A stretch of 64,000 nt of DNA, from assembly GCA_021399445.1 (NCBI GenBank), contig JAJTUQ010000004.1, forward strand, positions 5,580,001-5,644,000, given 5' to 3'. The notes under the pieces are model-generated. The model made no database searches. It worked only from the letters and a program-made list of their open reading frames with translations, and was not told the origin of the DNA. A program made the position numbers and the translations under genes. Shown piece after piece: positions 1-11,700 of the stretch; the first letter of the stretch is position 1; each line of letters starts with the position of its first letter. The stretch comes from Xylogone sp. PMI_703 (lineage: Eukaryota > Ascomycota > Leotiomycetes).

Positions 1-3000
1 AGCTAGGATAGCGTCATCATTGGGCAAGCCTGCTAGATTCGACATCTCAAGCTCGCCAAATTGGCTACCGCCGAAATGCGACATGCGAGCAGCGTTACCC
101 CCAAGCTCTGAGGGTGCAAGGGACATGCGGGAGGTATTGTAGGCATTTGTCCCTGGGTAAGCTGGCAAAGGTGGAGTACCACCAAGAGGCATTTGAGACA
201 TCGGGCGGCCATATTCAGACTGGGGATAGTGAGATTTCGTGGCGTATGAGTAGCCTGAAACTTCAGAGCGGTCATCACGTTGAGTCTGTGCTTCCCAGAG
301 CTGAGCTTGATATTCCTCCCATTTCTTGTGAGGAATGGATGCAGGATCGAACACTCCTTCATCAGTAATGACAACCTTTTTACCCTTTTCTCCAGTAACC
401 ACACGAGTGTTACCCCAGGAGAAGTCGTCCATATGCCAGAAACTGTATAGAGGAAGAGCGAAAGAGAAGACTGGGATAGCAGCGATATACAACACCATCC
501 AACCAATCATCTCCCACTTGCGCCTGAGGATGAAAATGATAGCTTGTAAACCGTAAATGGCACCCAAAAGAATGAACGCAGTGATTGGAATGGCAGTGGT
601 GTGTCGGATGATCTGAACAATCAAGTAGACAATATATGCGACTGTAACTGGCTGAATAAGGGTTGAGAGCAAATCAATGAACACAACGAAACGCATACTG
701 AAACAGCAGAAACCGCAGAGCTGATCCATGGGAATAAGTTCAACGAGGTTGTGGACTGTAGAGTTGATCCAACGACGACGTTGTGACAAGAAGACTTTCC
801 AAGAATCCGGAGCAATGGTCCAAGCATGGGCAGTGAAAATGTACTTGGTCTTGTACTTAGAGTGATGTTTCAAAAGCAGTGTGGTCAAGAAACGATCTTC
901 TCCCAAGTGAAGCAAATTCTTCATATGAAGGGTGTCAACGCGGATCCTTGCGTAACCTTCAACAACTTCCTTGCTAACGAAGAGAGGCTTTCCAGAATCT
1001 TGAGCTCGGATACGATACATTGTGAAACAACCGGGTAAACAGGTGACACTGCCGAACAAACTTTCGAAAGCTTTTGACAGATTGTGGGAGATATAGTATT
1101 CGTAGACCTGAATCATAGTGATGAATGAGGCCTTTGCGTTGGTAAGTGCAGTCTCTCCACAAACACCGATCATCCTTGTATCATTCAAGAATGCAGAGAC
1201 CATCCGAGAAGCTGAGTCAGGAGCGACAACAGTATCAGCATCAATTTGCAGCATGAACTCGTAAAATGTGGGGTTAACGCCGATAATGTTGCGGATCTGG
1301 TGGTACATTTCAAGTTCGAGAGGACTCATTGGTGCATTGTAGTGAATGCGGTTGAGGAACCGCATCATAACCATTTGCGAATCACGCTTGCCTCTGTTAC
1401 CAGGACGAGTAACCTCAGATGGCTTACCGACCTTGACAATAACCAAGAAGGGTACAATATGGCCTTGGACTTCGTAAAGACCGGAGTAGACTTTGCCCAT
1501 ATTGTGTTGCTTAGCACCTTCACCAAGAGACTCAAAGCTTAGGGGTTCAGGATCAACTGTTTCAGAGACTCCGAGAATGTCCAGAACAATGCGTGGTGTA
1601 GGCCTATCATTGCCCTGTCCAATAATCATACCATCACAAATAACAACTAGAAGTTTGCGTTTGTCATCATACTTCATCCTGGCAACGGAGTCTATAGCAC
1701 GGCGAAGAGAATCCTCATCTTCAGTATAAGCAGGAACCTGGCACATGATGAACTTGTCTAAGTTCTCGGGAATGTTCTTTCCGCCAAATTGCAAAGCAGC
1801 CAAAAACTTGAATCCAATAACACTGCAAAGCACAATTGAGACCGCCAGCATCAAATACTCAGAGAACTGACATTTGACAGAGTTTCTTGTGTCAACATTA
1901 CCAACATAGAAGAGGTTATCAAGGCAGACTTTCATCCGTTGTCGCTCGTCTGCTTTTAGACTGAGTGCGTTGAAGTATTTTGTAATGTCAGTACCGGCCT
2001 TTTGTTGGAACAGTTGCACTACCAAGGGATCCATGAAATCCGTATCTATGTTGTCCGGGGTAGGTTGACCGGGAGGAACAGTGACCCGACGGCCACCCTT
2101 GACGTATTTCGTGAGATCGTAAATCCGGCCGTTCAGAATAGCAATATAGTTTTGTTCATCGGCCAAAGTTCTGAGATACTTTGAGGTTAAGCCTACGTTG
2201 CCAACTTTATAACCGGCTCTCAGGTACTCCATCTGTTCGTAAAACCAATCGGGGCGGCTATCGTTTGTGAAAGCACGGAAATCATGATACTTCGGATTGG
2301 TGTCAGTAGCAGAGATAACCTTGGTGGAACCTGTCACATTGGTGTTGGTATAGTCCAATTGCACATATTGATTGATCGACCCAGATGTTCCTTGGCAGAG
2401 AGCCGAGACCTGGATCGGGAACAGAGATGTAGCGTCCAGACCGGCATATGCAAGGATGGATTTTTGAGGGATGATATCTGGATAATGAGCTGGTGCAAAA
2501 TCACCCAAGTTGAAGACTTGACCTCGAATAGCAACGTAGGCTGAATGGCCGTTTTTACCGTTATGTGACGTCAACTCAGCAGGACTGTAAACGTACTGGT
2601 GAGGACAAAGGAGCAGTGGAAAGATAACAATCATGAAAGCAGAGAACAAGCAGCTCGACCAGATTATCATATTGATGGCAAGCTTTTCTCTCCAGGCCAA
2701 CCGAACGTCTTTTCGAGGCATGCGACCAACCAGTCGAATCAAGGCATCCGGAAGCCACCAAGTCATAAAATGGACGAAAAAGAGCCATCTTTTCCTGCTA
2801 GCGCTGGTGTGAACTTCTTCCACTTCCACCATATTCTTTTCATTACCTTTCTCTGCCATCTGAGCACGGGTATCGAGATTTCTAAACATATCTCCTTGAC
2901 CAAGAGCTGAAGCTCCAGCGTCAGACCGAGCATCAATATCGTTGCTACCGAAATAGCCCGATTTTTTGTCGCCTCCATATCCGAAGGCTCCAGGAGATGT

Positions 3001-5534
3001 GCTGAGAAGACGCTCTTTCGATGCAGCATATCCACCATTGTCTCCTCCTGGGGTGAGGCCTTCGCCATCGTCGGATGGGACCGGATACCGGCCCTGGACG
3101 AAGCCTTTTTCGTTCAGCTTGGCGATCTCTGACCAACAACGCTCACTAAGGAATACTCCAGTATTGCCCACCTTGGCCTCATTAGCAGGCCATCTCTTCT
3201 CGTCCAAGACTAGCTCAACCTTCTCCCTTTCACCCCCAACAATGATGGATTCAGCGTCACAGAGACCAAGGAACTCGCCAAACGGCAAGAAGATGCTGTA
3301 GTCAATGTTTCTTAATCTCTGGCTGATCTCCGCGATGCCCAATGTCTGGACTTGTGTTCTGACACATTTGCTATCGAATTGGTTTGCAATACGCCGGTCA
3401 TTAGGCTTAAGACAGAACACAAAGTTGGGATTGGTGTTAGGTGCAGTTAGTGACTTGATGACATTGTCGAGAGAAGATAAGAATTGGCCGGCTGCTCCTT
3501 GGTTGTGATTCTTCCTATGTCTGGATTCGGAGGCTGCATCTTCGCTGCCCTCGTCAAAAGTATCGCCAATGGTAGTGAGAGTACCAGCTCTGTTTGGACG
3601 GTCACCCCGCTTCCTCATAACGCTAGGCTTCCGGAGAGGTTTCGAGCTTACTTGGGCTTGCATGATTGTCGAGCGTTCTTGAGGATGGACCTGTCTTTGG
3701 AGAGATTCTTGTCCGAAGAGCTTGGCAACGAAGTCACTCTTGGTGGAAGAGATCAGGTTCATCAAATCACCGGAAATAACCTCTCCGTTTTCTTCAACAA
3801 GACCGGCAATCTGATATTCTACCTCACCTGCGAAATGCTTCACTGTGAAGCCAGCAGCCGCATTATGGGTAGCAAAGTTGCTCCCCGGGAGCTTGGCGGT
3901 TGCGCTACCCACAGTTATGGAAGGGTTCTTCCCTTCAAAGCGCTTCCTCAAGCTCTCGAGTAGCTGCAGATCGGTCTTGTTTCGCCTTGTTTGATCATCC
4001 AGAATGCTGAGCAGACCATTTCCGGGTTTGAGAAGTAACTTGACAGCATCGGAGTTATCAAAATATGTGTTAGCTGGCACTGTTACCTCCTCGCTCTCCA
4101 ACATTTCTGCAGGACCTTCAAAGAAAGCTTGAAGGGTGAAGTTATACAAGGCTTCGGTGGCGGCATTGTTCAGTAGCTGGTCCAATACCGAACTAGTCGA
4201 GGCTTGCTGGGCAAAGCCGGGGAAATCAACAACGGAGATGGTGTTGCCGATGGTTCCCTCCTCAGCACATACGCGCTGATTGATGGCTTCGATAACATAA
4301 GTTACGAGGAGAGAGTAGAGGGTTCTGGCGAGCTCGTCAGAGTTTGCCCTGGCGCCCTTAGGATCCAGCATGACTGTAACACGCTCTCGGTGAAGGATCT
4401 TGGTCTTGTTGCCCAAAGTTGTCTGCAAATCCTGAGCACTAACTCCCAGGAAAGCTGCAATGATCTGCAGAACGTCCTTGTTCTTGACTGCAGTGATGGT
4501 TTGGGCGCCTTCGTGGGAAAATCCACCACTGTCATCTCCAGTGATGGTAGTATCGTGTGTAACCTCGAATTCCAACTGTCCAATATGAAGGATACTTGCC
4601 AACACCTGACAGATCTCAGCAATCTCGCTTCGTGGGAATTCTAACTTTCTCAGCGCGGTCTTGAACAGTTGGAATCCTTCAGCATCGTTAATGCCAACTT
4701 TCAATTGGGTTGGATGGCCAAGGTACCGCCATCTTCTCTGTTGGCTTCCCTGTGAGTTTCGGTTTCCGGCATAATTACCCTCGGTTACAAGGCCTGGCGA
4801 GTCGATACCCAAGTGCTGTTTCTCAGCAGCACTTGTTCCGGCTAAGAGGTAGTAGAGCACATGGAAGTTACGTTCACCAGTTGGGACGGATGCCACTCTA
4901 CTCCTCTCCAGTCTGTGGTCAAGGAGCTTTCCACCAATGAGAGTTGGGCTGACACTAGAAGCAGTGTCATACTGTAATTCATAAAACAAACCCGCCTTCG
5001 AAGCCGTTGGGGTGGTGGCCGTCTTTGTGGTAGTGAGTGTGTCGAAGACATATGAGGCGAGAGAAAGCTTCGTAGATAGTGGTGTGGATGACTTGTTGAG
5101 AAGCGCAGTGAGAAGGTGTGCACGGATTGTGGTCTTACCAGAGCCGGACTCGCCCCTGAGAAGGCGTTAGCAAGCTGATTTCGGAGCATAGGAATGTCAT
5201 GATCGAGAAATACAAAAGAAAACTAATTGACCTACAAGAATACAACAGCTTGGTTCTCGGAACGAGCTCCTAGTCTGGTCCAAGCTCTGTCGGCGAGGTC
5301 CTCTGCTCCTCCCATAGCACTTCCTTCCTTCCCGCCATCTGGGCCCTTGGTTGATGAGGTGTAGGTGTTGAGCGAGATGAGTGCATGAGATGAGAGCTGT
5401 GCCGTGGGCAGAGAAACGTGGAATCGACTGGCAAGATGAGCGGTGATCTGGGTGTCTGATTGAAGATGAGCAGGTAGTGATGGCAGTGAGGGCTGGGTGT
5501 GAGCCCCTCCTGCGGTCGTTGGGAGCAACGACAT
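1..5534 (-). CDS. csmA: Class V chitin synthase with N-terminal myosin motor domain (partial, C-terminus outside window)
   Basis: It polymerises UDP-GlcNAc into cell-wall chitin at the plasma membrane of growing tips and septa, with a myosin-like head that helps position the enzyme. I read exon 1 as 5534-5236, an intron at 5235-5156 (GTAGGT...CAG) and exon 2 as 5155 to the window edge, one open frame of 1,818 codons. The intron splits the codon just before the P-loop GESGSGKTT (residues 101-109), so this head keeps the ATP-binding motif. Membrane segments lie near 900-950 and 1199-1220, a cytochrome-b5-like stretch near 965-1030, and the catalytic QRRRW motif at 1558-1562, followed by several helices. 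The frame is still open at base 1 in the start of the C-terminal DEK_C-like region; family length suggests roughly 45 residues are missing. It is head-to-head with the class VII enzyme at 8799. The start at 5534 opens a typical family N-terminus. Confidence 0.97.
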
Positions 5535-8500
5535 GGTGAACGCGTGGGCCGAAACCCTTTCTCCTACACCTGAGAGTCTCTCGTTTGCTGGTCTCCTCTC
5601 CAGACAATTGTGGTTAAGATACTACAGTGAATGACTTGCTGGACTTGCAATGTGCGAGATGAGATAAGACGTGTAGAAGACCAGAAATGATAGGGTGATC
5701 TTGGCTTCCCAAAAATTATGATGCCCCCTTCCAACTAACGAACGACTTTGGAAGAAAGGACAAGGCCGGGCTTCGAGAACGAGAGTGAGTTGTGTTAGAA
5801 GAAATGGATGGAGCGAATGTGGAGAAAAGCAAAGAGGAAAGAAAGGGTAGGAAAAATAAGCAAAGAACTGCACTGCACGATGGAGAGGCAGAGGGTTGGA
5901 TTGTTTGAATGGAAGATCCAGGCGTTGGAGCAGGCGGAAGGGGAAGAAGCAGCGTCGCAGCGGGCCTCCGGGGGGGCGTGCTCGTTCCAGAGAGGCTAAG
6001 CAGGATCTGGGAGTAAGAAAATCGAGGCAATCAGCACGCAGCAGCCAGCGGGTGTTGCTGTGGGCTGCGGTGGTCCACGCCCGTATTTGGTGCCAAAACA
6101 CGCTATTTTGGGGCACCGCTGGCGGGCTCGACCACGCGCTGCAGGGGGAATAGGGAGGCCGATGAGCCCATTTCCGCCCGTTTCCCCTTCTTTTTCGCGA
6201 AGGGAACGAATGTCCAGGTTCCTCTCTGTACGGTGCACTACTGTGCACTGTCTGTCCGGGTGTGTCTCTAGTCACGACCCGCCCCGTGCTGGGGGGTGCG
6301 TGTGTCCTATTCTGTGTCTCTCTCTTCAAAGCGGCAAGAGGCTGCGTTGCCCTATCGCTACTTTTCTCCCTTCCCTTCTGTTCGATCCACTAGATCTTAC
6401 TGTGTACTTCTTAATTCTAATAATTCCTAGGCTCTACAATAAAAATATCACCTTTGCCTAGACTCAGCACTGCACTGTGCTATTTTCTAATTACTATTAT
6501 TCTAGATCTTACAATATGCTACATCCGTACTCTTGCAGCACTCTCAGCTCTTAGTGCAGCAACCACGACACAAAAATAAAGAGGTTGAAGCAGAGGTGGT
6601 GCAAGGCCGTTGCCACTGGTTGGTGGACCCTCGGGCTTTTGCGTGCACGAACACGAGAACATTCTGCAGTCTTCGCTGCCAGCGCTGTGAGGGGCACAAG
6701 AGCATGAGAGATCCCCGGGCTGAAGCATCACGACACCGATGAATACGAAGTCTTGTTTTTCCTGCTGCTGCATCCGCGGTGGAATCTGTGAGACAGAAAA
6801 TGTGGAATCCAGTGCTGATTTTGAAGGTCGGCAAGCCAGGATCAACAAAAGGGGGGAAATATGTAACCTGAGGCCACAATTTATGACAGGTACGCAGTCA
6901 GTCCTCAAGTACAGTACCAGTACCTGTACAAGTACCGGGACGGAAGAGGGCAAGCGTCGGGAGATATCTGGTGGCTGGTCGTGGAGGCTTGTGGTTGACG
7001 ATGGCTGATGCGCGGCTGAATAATAATAACAGAGCACCGTACGGAACAGCTCCATACCGTATTATGGCAGCTGAATACTGTACGGTATTACAGTATGAAA
7101 TGGCCCCATAAAGCCAAAAGGAAATTGTCACGATTACTGCTTTTGGACGGCCTTGTTCATGCCGTCAGACACAATTGAGCACTACAGGACAGCACCAGCC
7201 ACGATGCAGTTGAAGTGGATGACTGCCACTTCTGGTACGGGTATTTTTATCAAATCCCATTTTCTGGTCCAATGAGCTGGCATCTGGTTTCCTGCAAGAG
7301 GATAAGAGTGGCTGGAAGCTGCGCCATTATCGAGTAACCTATCTCTGGAGAATGTTCTGTCGGTACCAGTACATTGTCGTGTACTGTACGGAGTACCTGG
7401 CACGAACTCTACCACAGTACACGGGAACGGTACCTGGCGCGATGATCCGCAAATCTGCTCCTCCGTTCTGTGTTATGAAGAATGACAGTGCCCGACAGCT
7501 GCCCTGCTTCTTATAAATCACGCTGGAATCAAGAGCAGAAAGTGGATAGGCGGTTACTGTCCGAGAGAGCGATACGGGAGGTACTGGGTACAATGCATGA
7601 CATCGCAATGTTGCATGTCCAAGGCTAGACCGAGGACAAGCACTGGTAGAAGGTTTGGAGTGCAAGAGGAGTCCGTCCAGGAGGTACCGTAGCAGGGCTG
7701 GGGCTTAAAATAGCAGAGCCCATCGCCGCCTTTACCCTCGATCATCCACCACAAGCAGAGGGGCGTCGCTTGTTTTCGCGCGCTCGTCTCTCCCCGCTGG
7801 AACCGGCTGCAGTCAGTGGGTGGTTGACGAGCCCGGCTCGAGCCACGGCTGCCGTCCCAGAGCCACAGCAAAGCAACGCGAGGAGCCAGCAAGGAGGAAA
7901 AGCAGCGGCAGGTTCGTATCTGGCCCAGGCCAGGGCAGGCGTGGCAGAGCGATCTGTGTTCGGCGCGGCTCAGTCGGAGGAAAGCACCCAGCCCGAGCTA
8001 ATAATATCTTGGACATGATCTTCTCTGCTTCTCTATGCCTCGACCAACGAGTCAACGACCAGCATCGAGGGCGTACTGTGTACGGTGCGAATCTTGTACA
8101 TCCGTGATTGGTGATTGGTAAACTCAGGGGCTTCGCCTTCTTTCGCTCTTGGCACGCTCGCCCGCCCGTACAAGCCGTACCGGTACATGCGCGGGTCCGT
8201 GCCAATGCCACCCCCTGTCCCGGGTGTAAGAATTAATGTTGGCATGGGGAGACGCCTTCCCTGGATCCCTCTCGAAGCGTTGCTTTTCTCTACTTACCAC
8301 GCTCGTTCGTCCGTGATCACCATCATCTCCAGTTTCTCTCCTCCTCATCCACTTCCTTTTTTTCTCTTTTCCTATCCTTCTGCTTCCCCTCCAATTTTTA
8401 CCCACCTCATTCGCTTTGGTGGCTTTATCACGTACTTTCCGTTCGCTATTGTCGTCGAACTCTCTTGGATCACTCGTTACCACTGCCCCCTAATCCCTCT

Positions 8501-8798
8501 GCCGCTCGTTGCTTGGCCGCAGTTCTGCCCCGATTCGCCTGCAGTAAAAGCATAACATTCTTACTGCCCCCGTCCCGCGTTGTGTTTTGTGTGTCTGTTG
8601 TTTGTGTTCATACAATCCCTCAGATCCACGCGTTAAGGCTCTCCCAGTAGATGCTTCCCTCCACCTAGAATTGCTCAACAGCTCGTTTTTTTCCTTTTCG
8701 TCGTGGACACTGATTCTTCTCTGCCGTGCTGATCAACACAAGGAGCTTCCACGGGCCTGACGCCTGAGAGGGTCTTCCTCTCTCAATCTTCACCAGCC
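5535..8798. promoter_or_regulatory. Shared divergent promoter region of the two chitin synthases (3.26 kb)
   Basis: No coding frame here resembles a protein; the short open frames on both strands are low-complexity and unsupported. The region contains dense GTAC clusters at 6909-6935 and 7363-7433, and a long pyrimidine-rich tract around 8335-8400 upstream of the csmB start, as is usual for strong fungal promoters. The csmB ATG at 8799 has a good context (agccATGGct). Head-to-head csmA/csmB linkage is known in filamentous ascomycetes; that the whole interval is regulatory is inference. Confidence 0.6.
6909..7433. repeat. Two short GTAC-rich arrays
   Basis: Five GTAC tetramers start at 6909, 6914, 6920, 6926 and 6932, so they are spaced 5, 6, 6 and 6 bases. 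A second cluster has seven GTACs starting at 7363, 7369, 7381, 7386, 7393, 7417 and 7430, and includes a TACGGAGTAC unit. Because GTAC is palindromic, the arrays read the same on both strands. They may be protein-binding sites or decayed simple repeats. Confidence 0.55.
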
Positions 8799-11700
8799 AT
8801 GGCTTCCAACAACAGGATGTCGATGTACTCGGTGGCCTCCGCTGGAGGCATGGGAGGGATTCGAAATAATCCGGGTCAACAATCGACACAGGTCTCAACC
8901 ACAACCTTACTCAATGCTGTTCACAACATCTACACTTCCAGTCAACCATTTCAACTCGATGCCAGCACCAGCCTGGTGATGAACACTTGGTTAACCGCCT
9001 CTCAGCCAGATCATGAAGGCAGACTGGGCGGCACCGTCGATGCCAGCATGGCAACTCGAGCCTGGGAACATGCTCGACGCCGTGCCGAGGATGGTTGCAT
9101 CCTTTTGGGGTAAGAATACTAAACAATGAAGCCTTGGATGGTATATGCTAACTCACTCACCAGGTCCCTCCATGAGTCTACACCATCCGTTCTGACCCCA
9201 TTCCTCTCAACCATTCCCCTAAACCTCCCACCGTCTCTGTTTACGGCCATCAATGTCTTACGACCATTCATCTATTCGGTCTCTCCACAAAACCCAACAG
9301 CCCCTCAACATACCGCCCTCGGTGTCACCTTGACCATGTCCCTGGCTGGCAACCTCACGGCAGCAACGCTAGCTTTGTCAGAGGGCGGGATCAATACAAG
9401 CAAGGGCCTTCTTAACATTCCAGCCGAGGCTGGTTACAGAGCCTTTGATGTCTTCTATTATCTGCTTACCTCCGCTTCCACCCCTGCCGAGAGAGAGTTC
9501 TTGGGATTGAAACATGCTTCCAGTTATGCTCTGCTCGCAAAGTCAGGCACGTATGACCCGCCATCCTTCTTACCAACGGCAGATGATGCCGCAGCAGCAG
9601 ATGATTTCAGGTCATCTTTGAAGTCTATTGGAATCAAAGGTGGAGATCATAGAAATCTGATCTCAGTCCTGGCTGGTCTGCTGAAGCTCGGTGACACGCT
9701 CAGTTTTGCAATTGATGAGGAGGAGCTAGAAAGCATCTGTGAAGATGTTGGAGGATTATTAGGACTCGAACCCGAAGTATTCTTGAAGAAATGCTCTTCC
9801 TCGGACAGGGAGACACTAATTGGTGGCGTCTACGAAGCGTTAGTTGACTGGATAATTCTCAAGGCCAATGAGGCAATTGCCGAAGAAATGATAAGAATTC
9901 GAGACGGTGACTCGTCAGTGGAAGGTGGTGCCGGTGCTCGAACACCGAATACCGACGAGGATAATGGTGACACAGTTTGCATAACCGTTCTGGAAATTCC
10001 GGGTCCAACCCTAGGTAAAGCTGCTGCCATGCGTGGCGTATTCGACGATACTCAGGGCATCAATGCCGAGATGAAAGAAGATGGCGTTGAAGTCGTCGCA
10101 GCAGGCTCCTCCGTTCTCCGCGAGATGCAAAATGCTGTGAACGATGTTGCGCCAGATCTTGGAATCATGTCTGGCCCTTCAGGCCGTGATCGCGAGCATG
10201 AAAGGGAACGACGAGAAACCGTCCTCGATAAAGTTGGAATAGAAGCGGAGGAAGATGCCTTCTTGAAAAAGATCCTATTCCCTGTGGAAGGAGAAGGAAT
10301 AAATCTAGGACGAAACGGCCGAATCAGCATCGCCAATGTCCTTGGAAGTAGCCGAGTTTGGTATCACCTGTCACTTCATCCTACTGATGAGCCGGCTGCC
10401 ACTCTTGCTGGGCTTCCGTCAATAACTTCTGCCTGGTCAGCAGGTGCTGTATCACGACAACTGAGGGCATGGCGTCTTCCAGAATGGTCAAACCGCAGAA
10501 ATAAGAACCTTGACTTCACAGCGGATTTTGACCACGATGAATTTGTCCAGCGATATGCCGTACTTGGTTGCAAAGACGGTAAAGATGGAATCGAAAGCTG
10601 GGTGATGGAACGTGGCTGGAGTAACGGAGAAGTCGTTGTTGGCAAAGAGCGCATTTGGGTCAGAGAAACCGCCTGGTGGGAAGCTGAGAGCATGCTTGAT
10701 CTGAAACCTGTTAATCCATTCAATGGTGGCCCTGGGTCTATTATGGAACAGCCAGCTATGGAGACTGGCTACTCGACAGGTAATCCTAATGGAAGTGGCT
10801 TTTTTGGCCAAATGAGTGAGCTCACTCCATCGGGAAGCAGAGACCATCTCTTAAATGCGGCCATGAATCCAGCAGCAAGGTCCCAGAGTGCGCTAGGAGC
10901 ACGTTCCATGATGAACCAATCCCGAAATGTGAGCGCCGGTGATTATGGTTTAGGTCCTAAGGGTGATGAACAAAAGGGTCAAGTGTTCTTCAACGACGAA
11001 ACAGGAGACTTTGTTGATGATGCCGAGATGGGAGGACAACGGAAGAATATGACTACCTCGCCCGTCACAACAAGCCGTCGCATCTGGGTTGCTGTTGTCT
11101 GGGCTTTAACTTTCTGGATTCCATCATTCGTTCTTCGTTATGTGGGTCGTATGAAGCGTCCGGATGTTCGAATGGCATGGAGAGAGAAATTGGTCCTGGT
11201 CTTTTTCATTGTCATTATCAACGGTGTTATCGTTTTCTGGATCATTGAATTCGGCAGATTGCTCTGTCCCAACTTTGACAAGGCCTGGAATACAAAGGAG
11301 GTTTCCGGACACACCGCCGACAACGATTTCTGGGTTAGCATTCATGGAAAGGTGTACGACATCTCAAAATTCTGGAAGCTACAACACAGTGACACGGTCA
11401 TTCAGACAACTACCGATAATATGAAACCATTTGCCGGTCTTAATCTTGATGAGTATTTCCAGCCGCCTCTTACGCTTGCCTGTCAAGGTGTGCTCCCTGC
11501 AGATTCGACTATCCAACTCCAGGCAAACAACACTGTCTTGTATCCAGAAGGTGTTCACACTTCTGGGCCCTTACAGCCATACCCGAATAGCAAGCTCCAT
11601 AATATCGACTGGTATCCTGATGTTTTCCTGCCTCGTATTAAGGAATACTACAAGGGTGACCTGGTCACGAAAAGAGGCACGGTTGAGAGTGATGGCCAAG

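Noticed and set aside
7339..8245. Several overlapping open frames of 70-130 codons on both strands between csmA and csmB
   Set aside because: They have biased composition (Arg, Pro, Gly, Cys), no family blocks and no plausible splice partners; they reflect GC-rich promoter DNA.
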